This document shows positions 9,427 through 20,689 of a stretch of DNA of 64,000 bases, one piece after another (position 1 is the stretch's first letter; the number at the start of each line of letters is the position of its first letter). Position numbers and translations under genes: made by a program. Below the pieces are notes generated by a model. It did not search any database. It worked only from the letters and a program-made list of their open reading frames with translations, and had not been told where the DNA came from. Source of the stretch: Blasia pusilla (Eukaryota; Marchantiophyta; Marchantiopsida; Blasiales); NCBI GenBank assembly GCA_050084515.1, contig CM114274.1, forward strand, positions 21,762,001-21,826,000. Direction: 5' to 3'.

Positions 9427-10850
9427 TCATTCCTCCGCTATCATAGGGGCTGGAAGTTGCAGGGTAATCAAGAAACGCAAAATATCTTCATAGAGGGATT
9501 GGCGCAATCGGTCCTCCGTGATTTGGAATAGGTCCTCATTGGGAAAGGAGTCGTCCACGGACCGTGTGAGATCTCCATTTGTCATCCGAAATGAAGAGAG
9601 AAAATGTGCGTTGGTATGGACCCTTCCGGCACGCGTAATGTCATCAAATGTAAATTCCTGGAGTAACAGGATCCATCGCGCAATGCGACCTGAAAGGTCC
9701 GCCTTGACCATTAACGGTCGGAGTGCAAAATGATCTACATGAAAGAAAAACTCATACCCTAATAAATAATGACGGAACTTTTTGCAAGAGAAGACCATTC
9801 CCAACGCCTTCTTTTCGGTAGTGGTATATTTTTGTTCAGCTGAAGATAGTTGTCGGCCTGTGTAGTAAAACGAGTAATCCTGTTTGTTATCATCAAGTTG
9901 GTTGAGCACCACTCCAATGGCAAACGACAATGTGTCCACATATACTTGGAAGGGTTTCGCCCAGTCGGGGGACCAAAGCACATGAGCGGTTTGCAATGCT
10001 TCCTTTAATGCTTCAAATGCTGCTTGGCAAGGTGGGATCCACTCCCATTTGGTGGCCTTCTTAAGTAACGCGGTAAGGGCTCTTGCTTTTACCGCATAAT
10101 CCTTAATAAACCTTCGGTAATATCAGACGTGGCCCAGGAAACCTCTCAATTCTCTGAGATTTGTGGGTGGTTCCAATGCGATGATAATATCCACTTTGGC
10201 CTTATCGACTTCAATTCCTTGGGCACTTGGTGTCCCAACAAAATCCCTTGTTTCATGGCAATATATGATTTTTCAGGATGAAGGGATAAATGCACTTCAC
10301 GACAGCGAGCTAGGGTTAATTCTAATTTTTTCAAGTGTTCAGCTTCTGTACTGAAGATACAAAAGTCGTCCAGGAAAATTTTGACAAACTTCCGCAGATA
10401 CTCTTGGAAGATGGAAATCATCATCCGTTGGAAGGTGTCCGGTGCAGTGCACAACCCAAACGACATTACACAATACACGAAGGTGCCCCAGTCCGTGGCG
10501 AAGGTTGTGAGGGGCCGATCTTTCTCTCTAATGGATACTTGGTTATAACCCGAGTACGCGTCCAAAAAGGTATAACGCTTGTGGCCGGAAACTTTGTCCA
10601 AAATGTTGTCAATGAAAGTTAGGGGATGATGGTCCTTCAAAGTGGCCAAATTCAATTTCTGATAATCCACGCATACTTTGATTTTTCCCGTTTGCTTTTT
10701 AGGTACAATCACAATGCGCGACACCCACTCGCTACTTAACACCGGATAAATTATTCCTGCTTCAAGACGCTTGTCAATTTCGTCTTTGACTAACAATGAG
10801 TATTTCGAGTTGAGGCGATACTACCTCATCCGTACCGGGACCACACCTTC
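9427..10850 (-). pseudogene. Reverse transcriptase-RNase H of A1
   Basis: The RT frame at 10796-10146 carries GKIKVCVDYQKLN, RYTFLDAYSGYNQVSI, then FGLCTAPDTFQRMM and the catalytic FLDDF box (F-L-D-D in place of Y-x-D-D). After a frameshift near 10160, the RNase H frame at 9996-9427 reads [38 protein letters not shown], then HVDHFAL and the connection to integrase. The FLDD box and the first RNase H Asp are intact, but frameshifts at about 10160 and 10000 and loss of the start region mean no full polyprotein is made. Confidence 0.9.
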
Positions 10851-11281
10851 TTTTAGATCAATCCGGTGTTCACCATACCATGTTGGAATGCCTCTCATTT
10901 CATCCATGGAGTAAGCAAATACATGAGATCTGCTGGAGAAAAAAATTCCAAGAGGCGTAGAGACTTCTGACTTGTAATTAAGACATGTACGTAGTCTTTT
11001 TCTTGAACCATATTTTCCTTGAATTGGAATGTGCTATGACCTAGCTTCTCTTCCTCCCGGGTTGACCTCTATTTTCTAAGTGCCCACTCTTCATCTATTT
11101 CATAGCATTCTGAATAATATACGTTAGAAGAGGACTTAGTAGCTGTAGTTTGCTCTTGGTCGGACATATAGCCATCATCGTTCGGTGGCGTTTCTCCTTA
11201 AGGTGGTCATGATTTCCACGACCGCTTGATGAGTCATTTTGAGACCTGGTTTGGAGCCTGGAACGTAAACCGTCTTCTTTT

Positions 11282-11638
11282 CTAGTCAGTGGTCACTCTC
11301 GCACCGTAAAGCCAGGGTCTTCCAATAAGCAAGGGATAGCCACTGGCCGTTAAGGGCTGCAACACTAAGTAATCCAACAGAAATAGCACACCCCCCACCA
11401 TCGTTGGGACTTGCGTGAGCTGTTCAAGGGGTCGCTTCCGGGACTGGTCCGCAAACCGCAGATACTTGTCGGTGGGCTTGTACTTCGTGTACCCCAGAGC
11501 CTGGGCTATTTGTGCTGTCATAACATTGATGGCACTCCCCGAGTCAATGGGGACTTGCTTAATGGTGTGCCCGTTGATCTCGACTTCGACTTCCGGGGCT
11601 CCCAAATCTTCTACTTCAATGCGGAATAAGTCCACCAC
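11282..11638 (-). pseudogene. Aspartic protease of A1
   Basis: Retroviral-type pepsin-like fold: EVEVEINGHTIKQVPIDSGS then AINVM gives the catalytic D-S-G, followed by LIGRPWLYGARV near the end, the Athila/Tat-type second strand. The catalytic triad is kept here, whereas A2 has D-S-R. It processes gag-pol. Frames between 10850 and 11282 (a linker to RT) are broken. Confidence 0.85.
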
Positions 11639-11685
11639 GGACAGACCCGTTGACGGCTTCTTGGTTTTCTACGGCTCATCTTCCA

Positions 11686-12487
11686 CTACTGCAGGATTTT
11701 ACCGTAAACTGGGTTATCCATTAGTAGCTGTAATAAGGTGATATTTTCAGGGGTTGATGCCAAATCCCGGAGTAAAGTGTAGGCCTCTAAAACCATCGAT
11801 GACATGACAATGACTTGTATTCCTGGCGACTTTTCTTGCCTTCGAGGTCTCTGAAGGTGGTTGTGATCCCCGTTCTTGGTGTCGGTCATGGCGGACCTGG
11901 TCCCGAACTTGTTCCTCAACGTCTCGATGGAATTACTTAGGATGATTTCGATCGAAGGCAGGGTCAAAATCTCCTTTGAGAATGGCTTTTCCGATGCGGA
12001 AGGTGTCACCGCCTTTGGTCTTCTTGGGGTCTTTCACTTCGTGCGAAGACGAAGCCCCTATCCGGGTTTTGGTTTTCCCTTTGGTCTGGGTTTTGGACCT
12101 CGTGGTGACCGCGAGAGCTTCGTTCAGGAGTTCCGGTGGCCACTCCGAGGAGTCTTCAGTTGCCGTCCCATCGGCCTCCTCTTCCCTAATGGTAACTCGC
12201 CTTGCTTTAGGGGATACCAACTCCTCCACTCGGACGAGCTGAAAATTTACTTCATTTTTGGACTCTGCTGGTGCCCCTAGGGTTGTTACATACTTGACCA
12301 GCAACTGCGGAACCTTGGGCTCTTGGCACTTCACGGCAGTGTGCCCGCCTTTCTTACAATTCCCGCACAATGGATTGAGTCCTACGGGCCTCTTGGGGTT
12401 TGGGTAATTGTTGGCCCAATGGTCCGCCACCCCGCAGATGTAATAGCAGTTCCTTTTTATTGGCGGTGTGAAGAATGCCGCACCCAT
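11686..12487 (-). pseudogene. Gag zinc knuckles and linker of A1
   Basis: Two CCHC knuckles at about 12445-12330: the first is degenerate (CYYICGVADHWANNYP; the final Cys has become Tyr), the second intact (CGNCKKGGHTAVKC). The A2 copy has both intact. A Lys/Ser-rich linker follows (TRSKTQTKGKTKTR), then a helical stretch ending VYGKILQ before the protease. Nucleocapsid role: RNA binding and packaging. Confidence 0.8.
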
Positions 12488-12578
12488 ATTTTGTCTCAGG
12501 GGTCGCTACTCCCCGTACTCCGGGGGCACATATATTGGGATCCAACTTTGTCATGAATTAGGGCATGGCTTGGATTGC

Positions 12579-14284
12579 TTAACATCCCTCCCATTGTTTG
12601 GCTTCATACCACCCTTCTTCCGCCGTTGGTTCTTCTTGGATCCAACGTAAATCTCTCTGAATGTGACATTCCTGAGCAGTATGCCCTTGGGTTCCGCAAG
12701 CACTGCACCACACGTTGGGTCTCATCAAACCCCCTCTTCTTCTGGGGTCCTTTTGGGCCGCCAGATGTACTTTCAACGCCGCCATTTGTTTACTTAACTC
12801 CTCTATGGCAGACTTGCCTGACTTCTTCGATGTCCCCGGTACTAGACTGACATACCTTCAGGGGCCATGCTTGGTAGGCTTGCCTTTCCTTCCTCGCTTG
12901 GGAGTGCGGTGGCGTGTACGTCTCTTCCTTTTGGATTTTGGGTCCTCTTCGGAGTCTGTGGACTCCGTCGTGCCATCCATGGAGGCTTCGGAGTGTGTAG
13001 AGGATGATTCGTCCTATGAGGAAGAACTCGTGTGCGAAGAGCCTCGTTGTTGATGACGCCGTCTTTGCATTTTTTGGGACTTCTTGGAGGCTTCGTACGC
13101 CTCTGCTCATGCGATGACTGCTTCTAGAGAGTCTCGTTGGCCCCGGCGGCAATACCGGTCCATCTCCATGGATAGTCTTGACACAAACCAATCTACCAAT
13201 TGTGAGGTGGTTGTGTGTTCGAGTTTGTTAACAAGACTTTGGAACCTTTGGGTGTATTCCCTCAGGGTTTCCTTCTTTTTTTGTTTCAAATCCCGGAGCT
13301 TCGTCAAAAGCCTGTCCTCAAACTCCAAGTCACGGAATTCATGAAGAAAGGCTTCCACTACCCTCTTCCAGGTTTCAATGACCTCCGCTCCTAGGCCCTC
13401 GTACCAGTGACTTGCCCGCTTCTTTAGCAGGCTCGAGAATACACGTAAAAATTCCTCCTCCGAGCCTTCCCCATTAGCCTTAGCTACATGGGTAAACTTG
13501 AGCACAAAGTTATTGACGTCATCTCTTTGTCCTCCTGCAAATGTAGGATATCTTAGCAGCGTCTTTCTAGTGTCAGCCACTGGGAAATATTGGCTGATAG
13601 GTCCCAGACTTGATGTTCAAGAAGGAGGGGGTAGAGGTTCCAATCTGATTGGTCTGGCCGGCCCCTCGTCCTCTTCGTCCCCCAAGGGATTCCAGGTTGA
13701 CTCTTTGTCTGACTGAAAAGTGGCAGGAGACATGCTGGGGATAGCACTCTTGTCCCTCTTCTTGCTCTTCGGTTTTGTTCGAGGATGAAGCCCGGGAGAT
13801 ACACCCGGCGGTCTCCAAGATGGATGATCTTCTTGTTTCTTATTGTGTCGATCAGCTCGCTGATCCCAAGCGGATGGCTGGGAGACTTCCATAAGTCCCT
13901 CCTGGGATTCGGGAGCTTGCTTCCGCACCCTTGATTGCAACAAGGTATGGGTCCATGGGGAAAAATTGGATCTTCCTAATTCCTACGGGAGTGTGAAGGT
14001 GCTCTCAATCTACCTGCCAGGTTTTCCTCCCATAAACAGAAGTACTGGGTCATCACCAAGTACAACTGACGTTCATGGGCGAAGCACCATTCGGCGACGG
14101 GTTCTTTGACAATACTAATTAGTTGTTCTATCTTCTCTAGCACTAATGCAGCAAAAAGGTTGCTATCTTCTTCCATCCATTTCCTTAAGGGGATAGCTAG
14201 AGATAGTAGATGATCTTCAGTGAAAACTAAATGGTTGTGTCTCCTAGGCGACGAGGCTTCTTCCCCCGACCCAGGGGTACCCAT
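12579..14284 (-). pseudogene. Gag of A1
   Basis: A leading 102-residue frame (14284-13976) starts GTPGSGEEASSPRR and ends at a stop after RAPSHSRR. A linker with PSWRPPGVSP follows, then the conserved gag core at 13580-13107 (FAGGQRDDVNNFVLKFTHVA, KKRASHWYEGLGAEVIETW, FLHEFRDLEFEDRLLTKLRD, YTQRFQSLVNKLE), which is a retrotransposon gag (UBN2/Retrotrans_gag) pattern. The A2 copy also stops after the same leading 100 residues, so a short first ORF may be genuine. The coding sense is minus; the long plus-strand frames across this region are antisense shadows. Confidence 0.85.
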
Positions 14285-14311
14285 ATGTGTCTCTCTTTCC
14301 AGAAAATCTTA

Positions 14312-14332
14312 TGATCCCCGGCAGCGGCGCCA
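14312..14332 (-). promoter_or_regulatory. Primer binding site of A1 (Asp-tRNA type)
   Basis: On the minus strand TGGCGCCGCTGCCGGGGATC, the primer site pattern of Athila/Tat elements, lies a few bases inside the 5' LTR end. The same site is at about 47467-47487 in A2. Confidence 0.85.
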
Positions 14333-14338
14333 AAAGTT

Positions 14339-15681
14339 TGTTGGTTTATGTAATGTACAAGTGATTTTAAAATGGATCTTTTTACAAAATATTAATGAGT
14401 TCGATCCCCAAGAGGATCAAAATTATGTGAAAAGAGAGGTCAGTATGTCGTTTATCTTGCAATAGTTGTAATTAAGTGTGTATAATTCAGATTCAAAGAC
14501 TTATCATTGTCTTCAGATCTCTCTTAGAACCAGGATTTCTTTCCTCGATTCTCTCTAGTGGAATTGAAATCACGCTCAAGTATATCTTCACTCAACATCA
14601 AAGAACCTCACAGAGACCTCAACAAGAAGTTGGCTTCTCCTACTTTTGGAACTCAATCCGTCTAGGCAGACTACTCTCTGTCGAACAAATTTTGTACAAC
14701 TCCGTGTTGATTATTCTAGTGATGAAAGTGTTCTCCTGATTCACTCTTCACTCTGTAGACCCAATAAGAATATTCAGACATATGCATCGCATAGCAGAAT
14801 GAAGAAATGAGTGCTTTACTACTCCATCAAGAATGAGAAAGCTTCAAAGTTTATACAAGCGTGCGAGGGTACTACTCCCTTGCTCGGACCATTCCTACAA
14901 CATAAGGACTTCGTGAAAGAATGATGATGATAGCTACTTTCATGCTTCTTAAATATTCTCCAAAGTAGGAGTGGTTCTAAGGATTCAAAGCGTTCTTGAG
15001 GAATATGGTGTCTCTTCAACATTTGTAACTACCTAGATCTATGGTGCTCTTTTCTTTTCCAATGATCCCTGTGAATCCACTGATCGTAACTGTACTAACT
15101 TCCTATTTGATACAAAAAGTTGCGCTTCTTCCTAGTCTAACTGTTCTAATGGTGTGCCGCTTGAAATTACTTTGAGTCTTGGCTTCACTTCGCTGCAAAG
15201 TCTGGATCTCTTTTGCTTCCCTTGATGACAAAGCTCTTTCTCAAGATCTGAAGACGAAGCGCTCCATTCTTTGCTCTTATTCCAGGTGCTTCGTTCTTCG
15301 TGCTTCGTTCAAGAGCAAAGTACTTCTTCCTCCTCTTCTTCATCATGCTTCGTTCAAGAGCGAAGTACTTCTTCCTCTTCTTCTTCATCATGCTTCGTTC
15401 AAGAGCAAAGCACTTCATAAACAGGTTCTTAATAAGGCTTTGTTGTCTTTTCCAAGCTTCGCTCTTAGTCTTTAGACTTCGTTGTTGCATTTCAATCTCC
15501 TCTAAGGCAAATCCTTGATTATCTACCTCTCTGCCTTGTCTTAGGAGCTTCGTGATTTCTTTCAATATTACTCATTCTTCTACTAAAAAAACATAATATC
15601 CAAAATCATTGTGTATACACAAGTTTTTATCGAATAAAAAAGCTCTAAAAAATCTTCAAAAGTACAAAATTGCGGGTATCA
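14339..15681 (-). repeat. 5' LTR of A1
   Basis: About 1343 bp, starting TGATACCCGCAATTTTG (minus, from 15681) and ending CCAACA before the PBS. It holds a variable minisatellite at 15290-15420 (minus strand GAAGCATGATGAAGAAGAAG plus GTACTTCGCTCTTGAAC, about 45-48 bp, two or more copies) and many AGCGAAG/CTTCGCT words. Related LTRs begin at 46165, 60848 and 63405. Confidence 0.85.
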
Positions 15682-17257
15682 AATGCCGTTACGGTGCTAT
15701 GCATATGGGAACCGTACTAGTGAAGATTGAGTTACAGCCATGCTCATGAGACACCTAAGCTGCTACATTTGGTACTCACACAAAGTAGGGAAGCTTAATC
15801 TTGGTTGGTCAGTTAAGCGCGATTATCTTAACTAGGGTTAGTTAATCACAGTTAGTCTAACTCGAGATTATGGTTAAGTTTAGGGTTATGATTGCTTGTA
15901 TATATCCTATATAATTGAGAAGGGGACCAACCTCCACTCATTCTCTTATTGCAAATTTCGTTCTCCATGGTGGTGTGTGTGAGAGAGAGCCGTTTTCCAC
16001 CAGTTATGCTTGTTTAGTAGTTTTCCACATGGTATCAAAGCGATAGGAGAACATCACTTGAAATTCTTCGCGTTTGAGGAGAGAAGAGAGGTAAAAGAAG
16101 GCACAATTTCAATCTGGGAGAAGAAATTTTTATTCAGAGCTCAGTGGATGCAGATTTCAGATGGAGCTTTAACGGTGATAAAACTTTGGAGGCATTTTTA
16201 AGGCTTTCCCGGTCGATTTAGCCATCTGGTTCTGTAGCGTCTATAATGAGTCCAAAGGCTTGCTCTAACTTTCTTGTAGACCTTGTCAAGAGCTCTCCAA
16301 CGCACCCAAAATTGCTCTATTCTGACATTCTAAGCTCCTACAGTAGCAATTTCAATGTACAAAAGTGCAATCAGTGAAGAAAAGTTAAGCAATTTGCTCT
16401 TTACAAGCCAATTTCGACTAGTTTTTTCATACACTTGATCAATTTTGGAAAATTTCAGGTCGATTGTTATGTAGGAGTGGTCTATACTTCAATTGGAGCA
16501 GTAGAAAGCCTGAAATTATATTTTTTTTAGTGAAATCGTTCGTCATGGAGTATTCCTCAACAACAATCATAGGCATAATTACAATGTCTGGAAGTTTCGC
16601 ATGAAACAATTTCTCATGGGTCAAGAACTATAGGAGCTTGTTATAGGTGATGAGGCCAAGCAAGAAGGTGACCCAACAGACCTGAATGTTCGCGCCCGAA
16701 ACAAACGCGTAAGGCAAGTAATCCACACATTTCAATAACGATTAGTTCATCAATGATATGACACATTCAAGATGTTGATACTCCAAAGGAGACCTTGGAT
16801 GAATCAGAAAACCTATTCCACACATCTACAAAGACCATAAAGCTTAAATTGAAACAGAAATTGAACGAAGTGAGGAAAGGATCGTAGAGCATCAATGATT
16901 ATATTTTGAGTATCAGACATATTGTTGATCAGTTGAATAGTATTGGAATGACACTAGAAGATTTTGTTCACTCTTCAAGACATTCCAAAGGATAACAAGT
17001 CCTTTGAGACCTCTATCTTTGTGAGAGAGAAGTATCCAACCTTTCAAGAGTTAGTCCCTCTATTAATCAGTGAAGAGATGCGCCTAGTAGGTAGCGGTAG
17101 CTCGTCTAGTCTGCAAATGAGTGCGCTATTTGCAGGTTATGGATCAAACCGAGGTAGGGATTGTGGCAGAAACTTCCGTGGTTGTGGTGGATGTCAAGCA
17201 TATGGAGGAAGAAGCACTCAATATAACGTCACTCAATCAACTACGAACCAGTACCAG
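15682..17257 (+). mobile_element. Truncated Ty1/copia element: LTR end, PBS and decayed gag
   Basis: A 5' LTR occupies about 15690-16029 (its start is cut by A1), followed directly by TGGTATCAAAGCGATAGG at 16030, the Met-tRNA-type primer site of plant copia elements. The gag region at 16540-17230 reads VWKFRMKQFLMG, LQDIPKDNKSFETSIFVREK, LVPLLISEEMRL and a Gly/Arg/Asn-rich tail, a UBN2 copia-gag pattern with many stops. No pol is left; an unrelated repeat follows at 17258. Confidence 0.7.
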
Positions 17258-17778
17258 TGTTGTGCAAATCCACATCGTCATACAACATACATAGCTGACA
17301 TACCATACTCACATACATACATAACATATACGAGAGCATCCAAAAACACAAGTGTACCACAACTAAAATCCGTGGAAGACCTACTGTCATAAAACACGTA
17401 TAAAATCATATACAATCGAGCCAAACCCACTCCACGATGGGAGAATCCACGTCGAAGCTTACGAGAACCACCATAGCCAAGAGCTCTACTCACTACCAAG
17501 GCTAACTCCTAACGCAACAGGCTCAACTCAAAGAACTAACTGTTCTTTGAGTGCACTCCACACTATATCCTCCAACCTAAGAGCGGGCCCTACTGGAAAA
17601 GTCACCCTCAACTGAGTAACCCCCAACCCTATGTATGAAACCGCATCTCTACCTAGACACTACGGCCCTACATAAGGTATGGCCTCTACTAGCACACTAT
17701 ACTCTACGACATAATCCGTATGGTGATGAAAACTCTTGTGCGAATCCACATCATCATACAACATACATCGCTGACGCG
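17258..17778 (+). repeat. Unresolved repeat with 38-bp direct repeats resembling RetroMT ends
   Basis: TGTGCAAATCCACATCGTCA at about 17255 and TGTGCGAATCCACATCATCA at about 17734 each continue TACAACATACATMGCTGAC. Both resemble the terminal sequence of RetroMT (21468 onward: TGCGCATACACATCGC, then ACAACATACATCGCTGTC). The 480 bp in between hold no gene. It could be an LTR plus the start of a second one, or a remnant of a relative of RetroMT. Confidence 0.4.
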
Positions 17779-18250
17779 GGCTGGTATTCTGGCAAGAGAA
17801 AGGAAGAGAGGAGAGTCTCTCTTAAAAAAAAAGGGCCAAATCCGCCTCCTCTCTTCAAAACTTTTTGACATATTTGAATTTTTTGTTTGCTTTCAAATTC
17901 ATGAAATCTTTAGAAGAGAGTAGGTAGTGGTCCACATTCGGGCCTAAAGAAACCTCCTTTTTCCAGGGGGCGAAAAACAAGTAGACATCATAAGACCACT
18001 ACAAACATTTTTCCATCACTCTCCATGTAAGCCTAAGTTTCTTCACATTGCTTATCTCAGTCTACAGTAAGTTGTGCCTAGGGGTATTTTTGTTGGAGGA
18101 CCATTGGCAAATAATTTGACCAGAAGTACCAATCTCATCTCAATGAAAGGTTCAAATAAAGACCAGATTTATGAAATGTGAACACAGGAGACGATAATTA
18201 AACCAAAAGATTGTTAGCTGTTTGGAGTAAAGAGGAACTGATGTCCCTTC
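17779..18250 (+). repeat. MuMT terminal inverted repeat, left end of second copy
   Basis: Longest copy of the terminal repeat. It matches the reverse complement of 7763-7365 over about 390 bp and then diverges after AATGAAAGGTTCAAATAAAGA. The stretch to 18250 is subterminal and noncoding. Downstream lies the 3' side of the methyltransferase-like gene. Confidence 0.6.
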
Positions 18251-18853
18251 ATTTAGATCCTAAATCTGATAAACCGAAAAGTTGCACCCCTCCCAACCCG
18301 CCGGAATTTAACAGGTTCCAACTCTAGCAACCCGTCGAAATCAGATGGCTTGCACCCCTTGCAAGCAAGGTCACCATAACAAAGGAAAGATTTTGAGAAG
18401 TGATTCCATTCCACCCTGCACCCACAAAAATGCAATTGTTTGGGAATTCGAAATGGCAATCCGGCACGTTATAGGAATCCAGCACGTCTTAGAGAAGAAA
18501 AGAAGCCTAAGGCTGGTTTGACGATACTAGGGGAACGAGCCAAAAGTGAAGAAGCCCGCCACAATGCCTCAAAATTTGGTCTCCCAAGGAAAGATTCCGA
18601 TCACTCAAGCAGCCAACCTGTCGGAATCCGACAACTTGCTTGGAAAGGGTTGAAAATTTGCAGTGGTCAAAAAGTGAAAAGTTGCAACCCGTCAGAATCA
18701 GACAGGTTGCAAAATAAAAATTATGAGTAGCTAGACAAACATAATCGACAAGTCCAAAAAAGATATTCAGCAAACTTTTACAAACACCATTATCGTTTGA
18801 AAAAATCTCGTCCTTTATTACATCCGAAGGAAGCTCCGAAATGTACATTTGAT
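18251..18853 (-). other. Downstream (3') flank of the MuMT methyltransferase-like gene
   Basis: Noncoding. It shares with 766-1290 a polyadenylation-like context and palindromes at about 18290, 18333, 18617 and 18684. Minus-strand frames here are the 3' UTR, a second version of which lies at 19339-19560. Confidence 0.4.
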
Positions 18854-19168
18854 CTAGTCTATGATTTCTTCAGCCTCGTCATCTACAAATTTACTCCTAA
18901 CTCTCCTAGGTTCCTGTACAAAAGGAATTTTCTGGGATACAAGTGGCTCCTCTAGCCGATTGTAGACGGGGATGGAAAATGTTGGCGAATTCGAGAGCCT
19001 CGGCCCCCCCCTTAGGTACACCATAACGGTCCCATGTAACCTGATTTGAGTCCCACCGCCTTCCTCGGCTGTATATCTTGTACGCTCTGCAATGTGACAC
19101 CCATTGTGTATCAATATGTGCTCCATCCTTGGAAATACCATGATGGCAATCCAACAGGTAGTAGCCAT
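18854..19168 (-). pseudogene. Conserved tail segment of MuMT methyltransferase-like gene (GCHIA block)
   Basis: 104-residue frame containing GCHIAERTRYTAEEGGG, then RLHGTVMVYLRGGPRLSN and the acidic end DDEAEEIID. Two related copies exist at 1292-1609 and 2615-2946. The segment after its stop is duplicated: about 110 bp following this stop resemble the segment after the stop of the upstream exon (19618). It may be an alternative 3' exon or a partial tandem duplication of the gene end. Function not recognised. Confidence 0.4.
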
Positions 19169-19617
19169 CCAACACGTCTTAGAGAAGAGAAGAAGCCTTT
19201 GCCTTGTTTGACGATACTAGGGGAAGGTGCCAAAGTGAAGAAGCCCGCCAGAATGCCTCTAAAGTTGGACCAACAAGGGAAGAGTCCGATCACTCACGCA
19301 ACCAACCTGTCAGAATCCGAAAGGTTGCCTGAAAGTGGTTACAAAGGTGCAGTGGTCAAAAAGTGAAAAGTTGCAAGCCGTGGAAATCCGACGGGTTGCA
19401 AAATAGAAGTCTTCGGAGTACATAGACGATCACATTCGACAAGAACAAAAAAGATATTCAGCAAACTTTTACAAACACCATCATCGTTCGAAAAAACCTT
19501 GTGCTTTATTACATCCGAAAGAAGCTTGGAACTGTACATTTGATCTATTCTATGAATTCTTTTGCCTCGTCATCAAATAAATCCCTACTCCAAACGTTGT
19601 AGTCAAGTTGGGTCCTT

Positions 19618-20143
19618 GAGTTCTTTGAACTCACTCGTCATTGTCCGAGAGCTCTTCCAGAATTACCGTCGTCCTTGCCCTCCCGATTTTCAGAATCGTG
19701 GGAAGTGGCGATGGTGTCACTACCAATGGTGGGTCTGGAATCGGAGCTGTCGGCTTCGGAGGAGAGTTGTACGCCCCAACTAGCCTATCGTAATCTGCCT
19801 TTGCCTCTTTGCAAAGGTCAAACAGTTCCTCCCTTCCCTCAAGGTAGAGAATGTTCCTGCCACTCTGCCAGGCACCTTTGATACTCGCCCCTGAAAGGCC
19901 CACTAAGTCTAACACCAAGTCAGCCGGCCTTGAGCAGAGCTCGATGAGCGTTTGCATCAGGGCTGGCGACTTTTCCCTTCCTCCAAGTAAGGGGGTACCG
20001 TCTTGCATGTAAATTCTCGGAGGGGAATTGTATAAACTATCTAAGCTGTACCCATCAGAGCATGGATCCAAAGGATCCAAGATCTTAAACACCCGGTAGT
20101 TGTGCTCGAGCCGAACAAAGCAGTAAACATAGAAGTGGTCCAT
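19618..20143 (-). pseudogene. Beta-class DNA methyltransferase-like exon with motifs X and I, copy 2
   Basis: 170 codons, open, ending EELSDNDE and stop. Key block at residues about 65-115: REKSPALMQTLIELCSRPAD, DLVGLSGAS, GAWQSGRN. In the beta class this C-terminal block, after the target-recognition part, binds S-adenosylmethionine. The usual D-P-F/Y-x-G-S-G-T is D-L-V-G-L-S-G-A-S here and in copy 1. A Pro-rich stretch (PPKPTAPIPDPPL) leads to an acidic tail. The exon at 20690-21467 holds the motif IV side; an intron with palindromes separates them. Whether it methylates DNA cannot be told: motif divergence is shared by both copies. Confidence 0.6.
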
Positions 20144-20159
20144 CTGTAAAGAAGCACGT

Positions 20160-20640
20160 TGGAAACAATGTTAGCAACAAGAAAGAGCTACTTGACCACT
20201 GGTCTACTCTCAGTATGGTGATATAATGTGCAACATGTCCCCAAAGAACTTTGCTTAACCCTAGAGAACTTCGTTATACCTAACATTGGAGCAACCTGTC
20301 GGAGTCCGACGGGTTGTTTTACAAGTGTATTGTGATTTTTTTGTCCATGACCAACTCGTCGGAAGGCGACAATAGGTTGATGGCTTAGAGCAGCCCATGG
20401 TTGGCTAAGAGCAACCCGTCGCTTTCAAACGGGTTGCAAAATTCCAGAAACACAAGGAAAAAGCATAAGCACTTGCAACCCGTCCAGTTCCAACGGGTTG
20501 CATTCACCCAATGGAGACTTACGGTAAATTTGCAACACATCGCTTTCAGACGGATTGCACCACCAAAGTCTCCAGCTCAGAAAATCTGAAGGGTTGCATG
20601 CAGAGATGCAACCCGTCGGAGCAAGTCAATTTGCATTTGG
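20160..20640 (-). other. Intron of the methyltransferase-like gene with a periodic palindrome array
   Basis: Palindromes at about 20290, 20352, 20410, 20477, 20533 and 20605, spaced 56-72 bp, with half-sites near CAACCCGTCGG and CGGGTTGC and unrelated sequence between them. Similar periodic arrays lie in the intron at 42690-43319 and intergenically at 44815-45256. The splice sites of this intron are not certain. Confidence 0.6.
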
Positions 20641-20689
20641 ATTTAGAGCCCTTACCCGAATTTGACTCGTCGCAGATTGGAGTGGGTAC

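Larger units (their letters stand above)
7764..15681 (-). mobile_element. Athila/Tat-like Ty3/gypsy element A1, 3' truncated
   Basis: Order on the minus strand: 5' LTR, Asp-type PBS, gag, zinc knuckles, protease, RT, RNase H, integrase, start of a 3' ORF. The 3' end and 3' LTR are missing beyond 7763, where a MuMT terminal repeat begins. A2 (46165-61002) is a second member of the same family, and the readable proteins align along their length. Several frameshifts and stops make it inactive, though key residues of the protease and RT are better kept than in A2. Confidence 0.9.

Noticed and set aside
12715-13344. Long plus-strand frames across the Athila A1 gag
   Set aside because: The minus strand encodes recognisable gag and the same protein appears on the plus strand of A2; these frames are shadows.
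20287-20625. CRISPR array
   Set aside because: Palindromic repeats are regularly spaced, but they are imperfect, lie in introns of eukaryotic transposon genes and have no cas genes nearby; one related array has homologous linkers.
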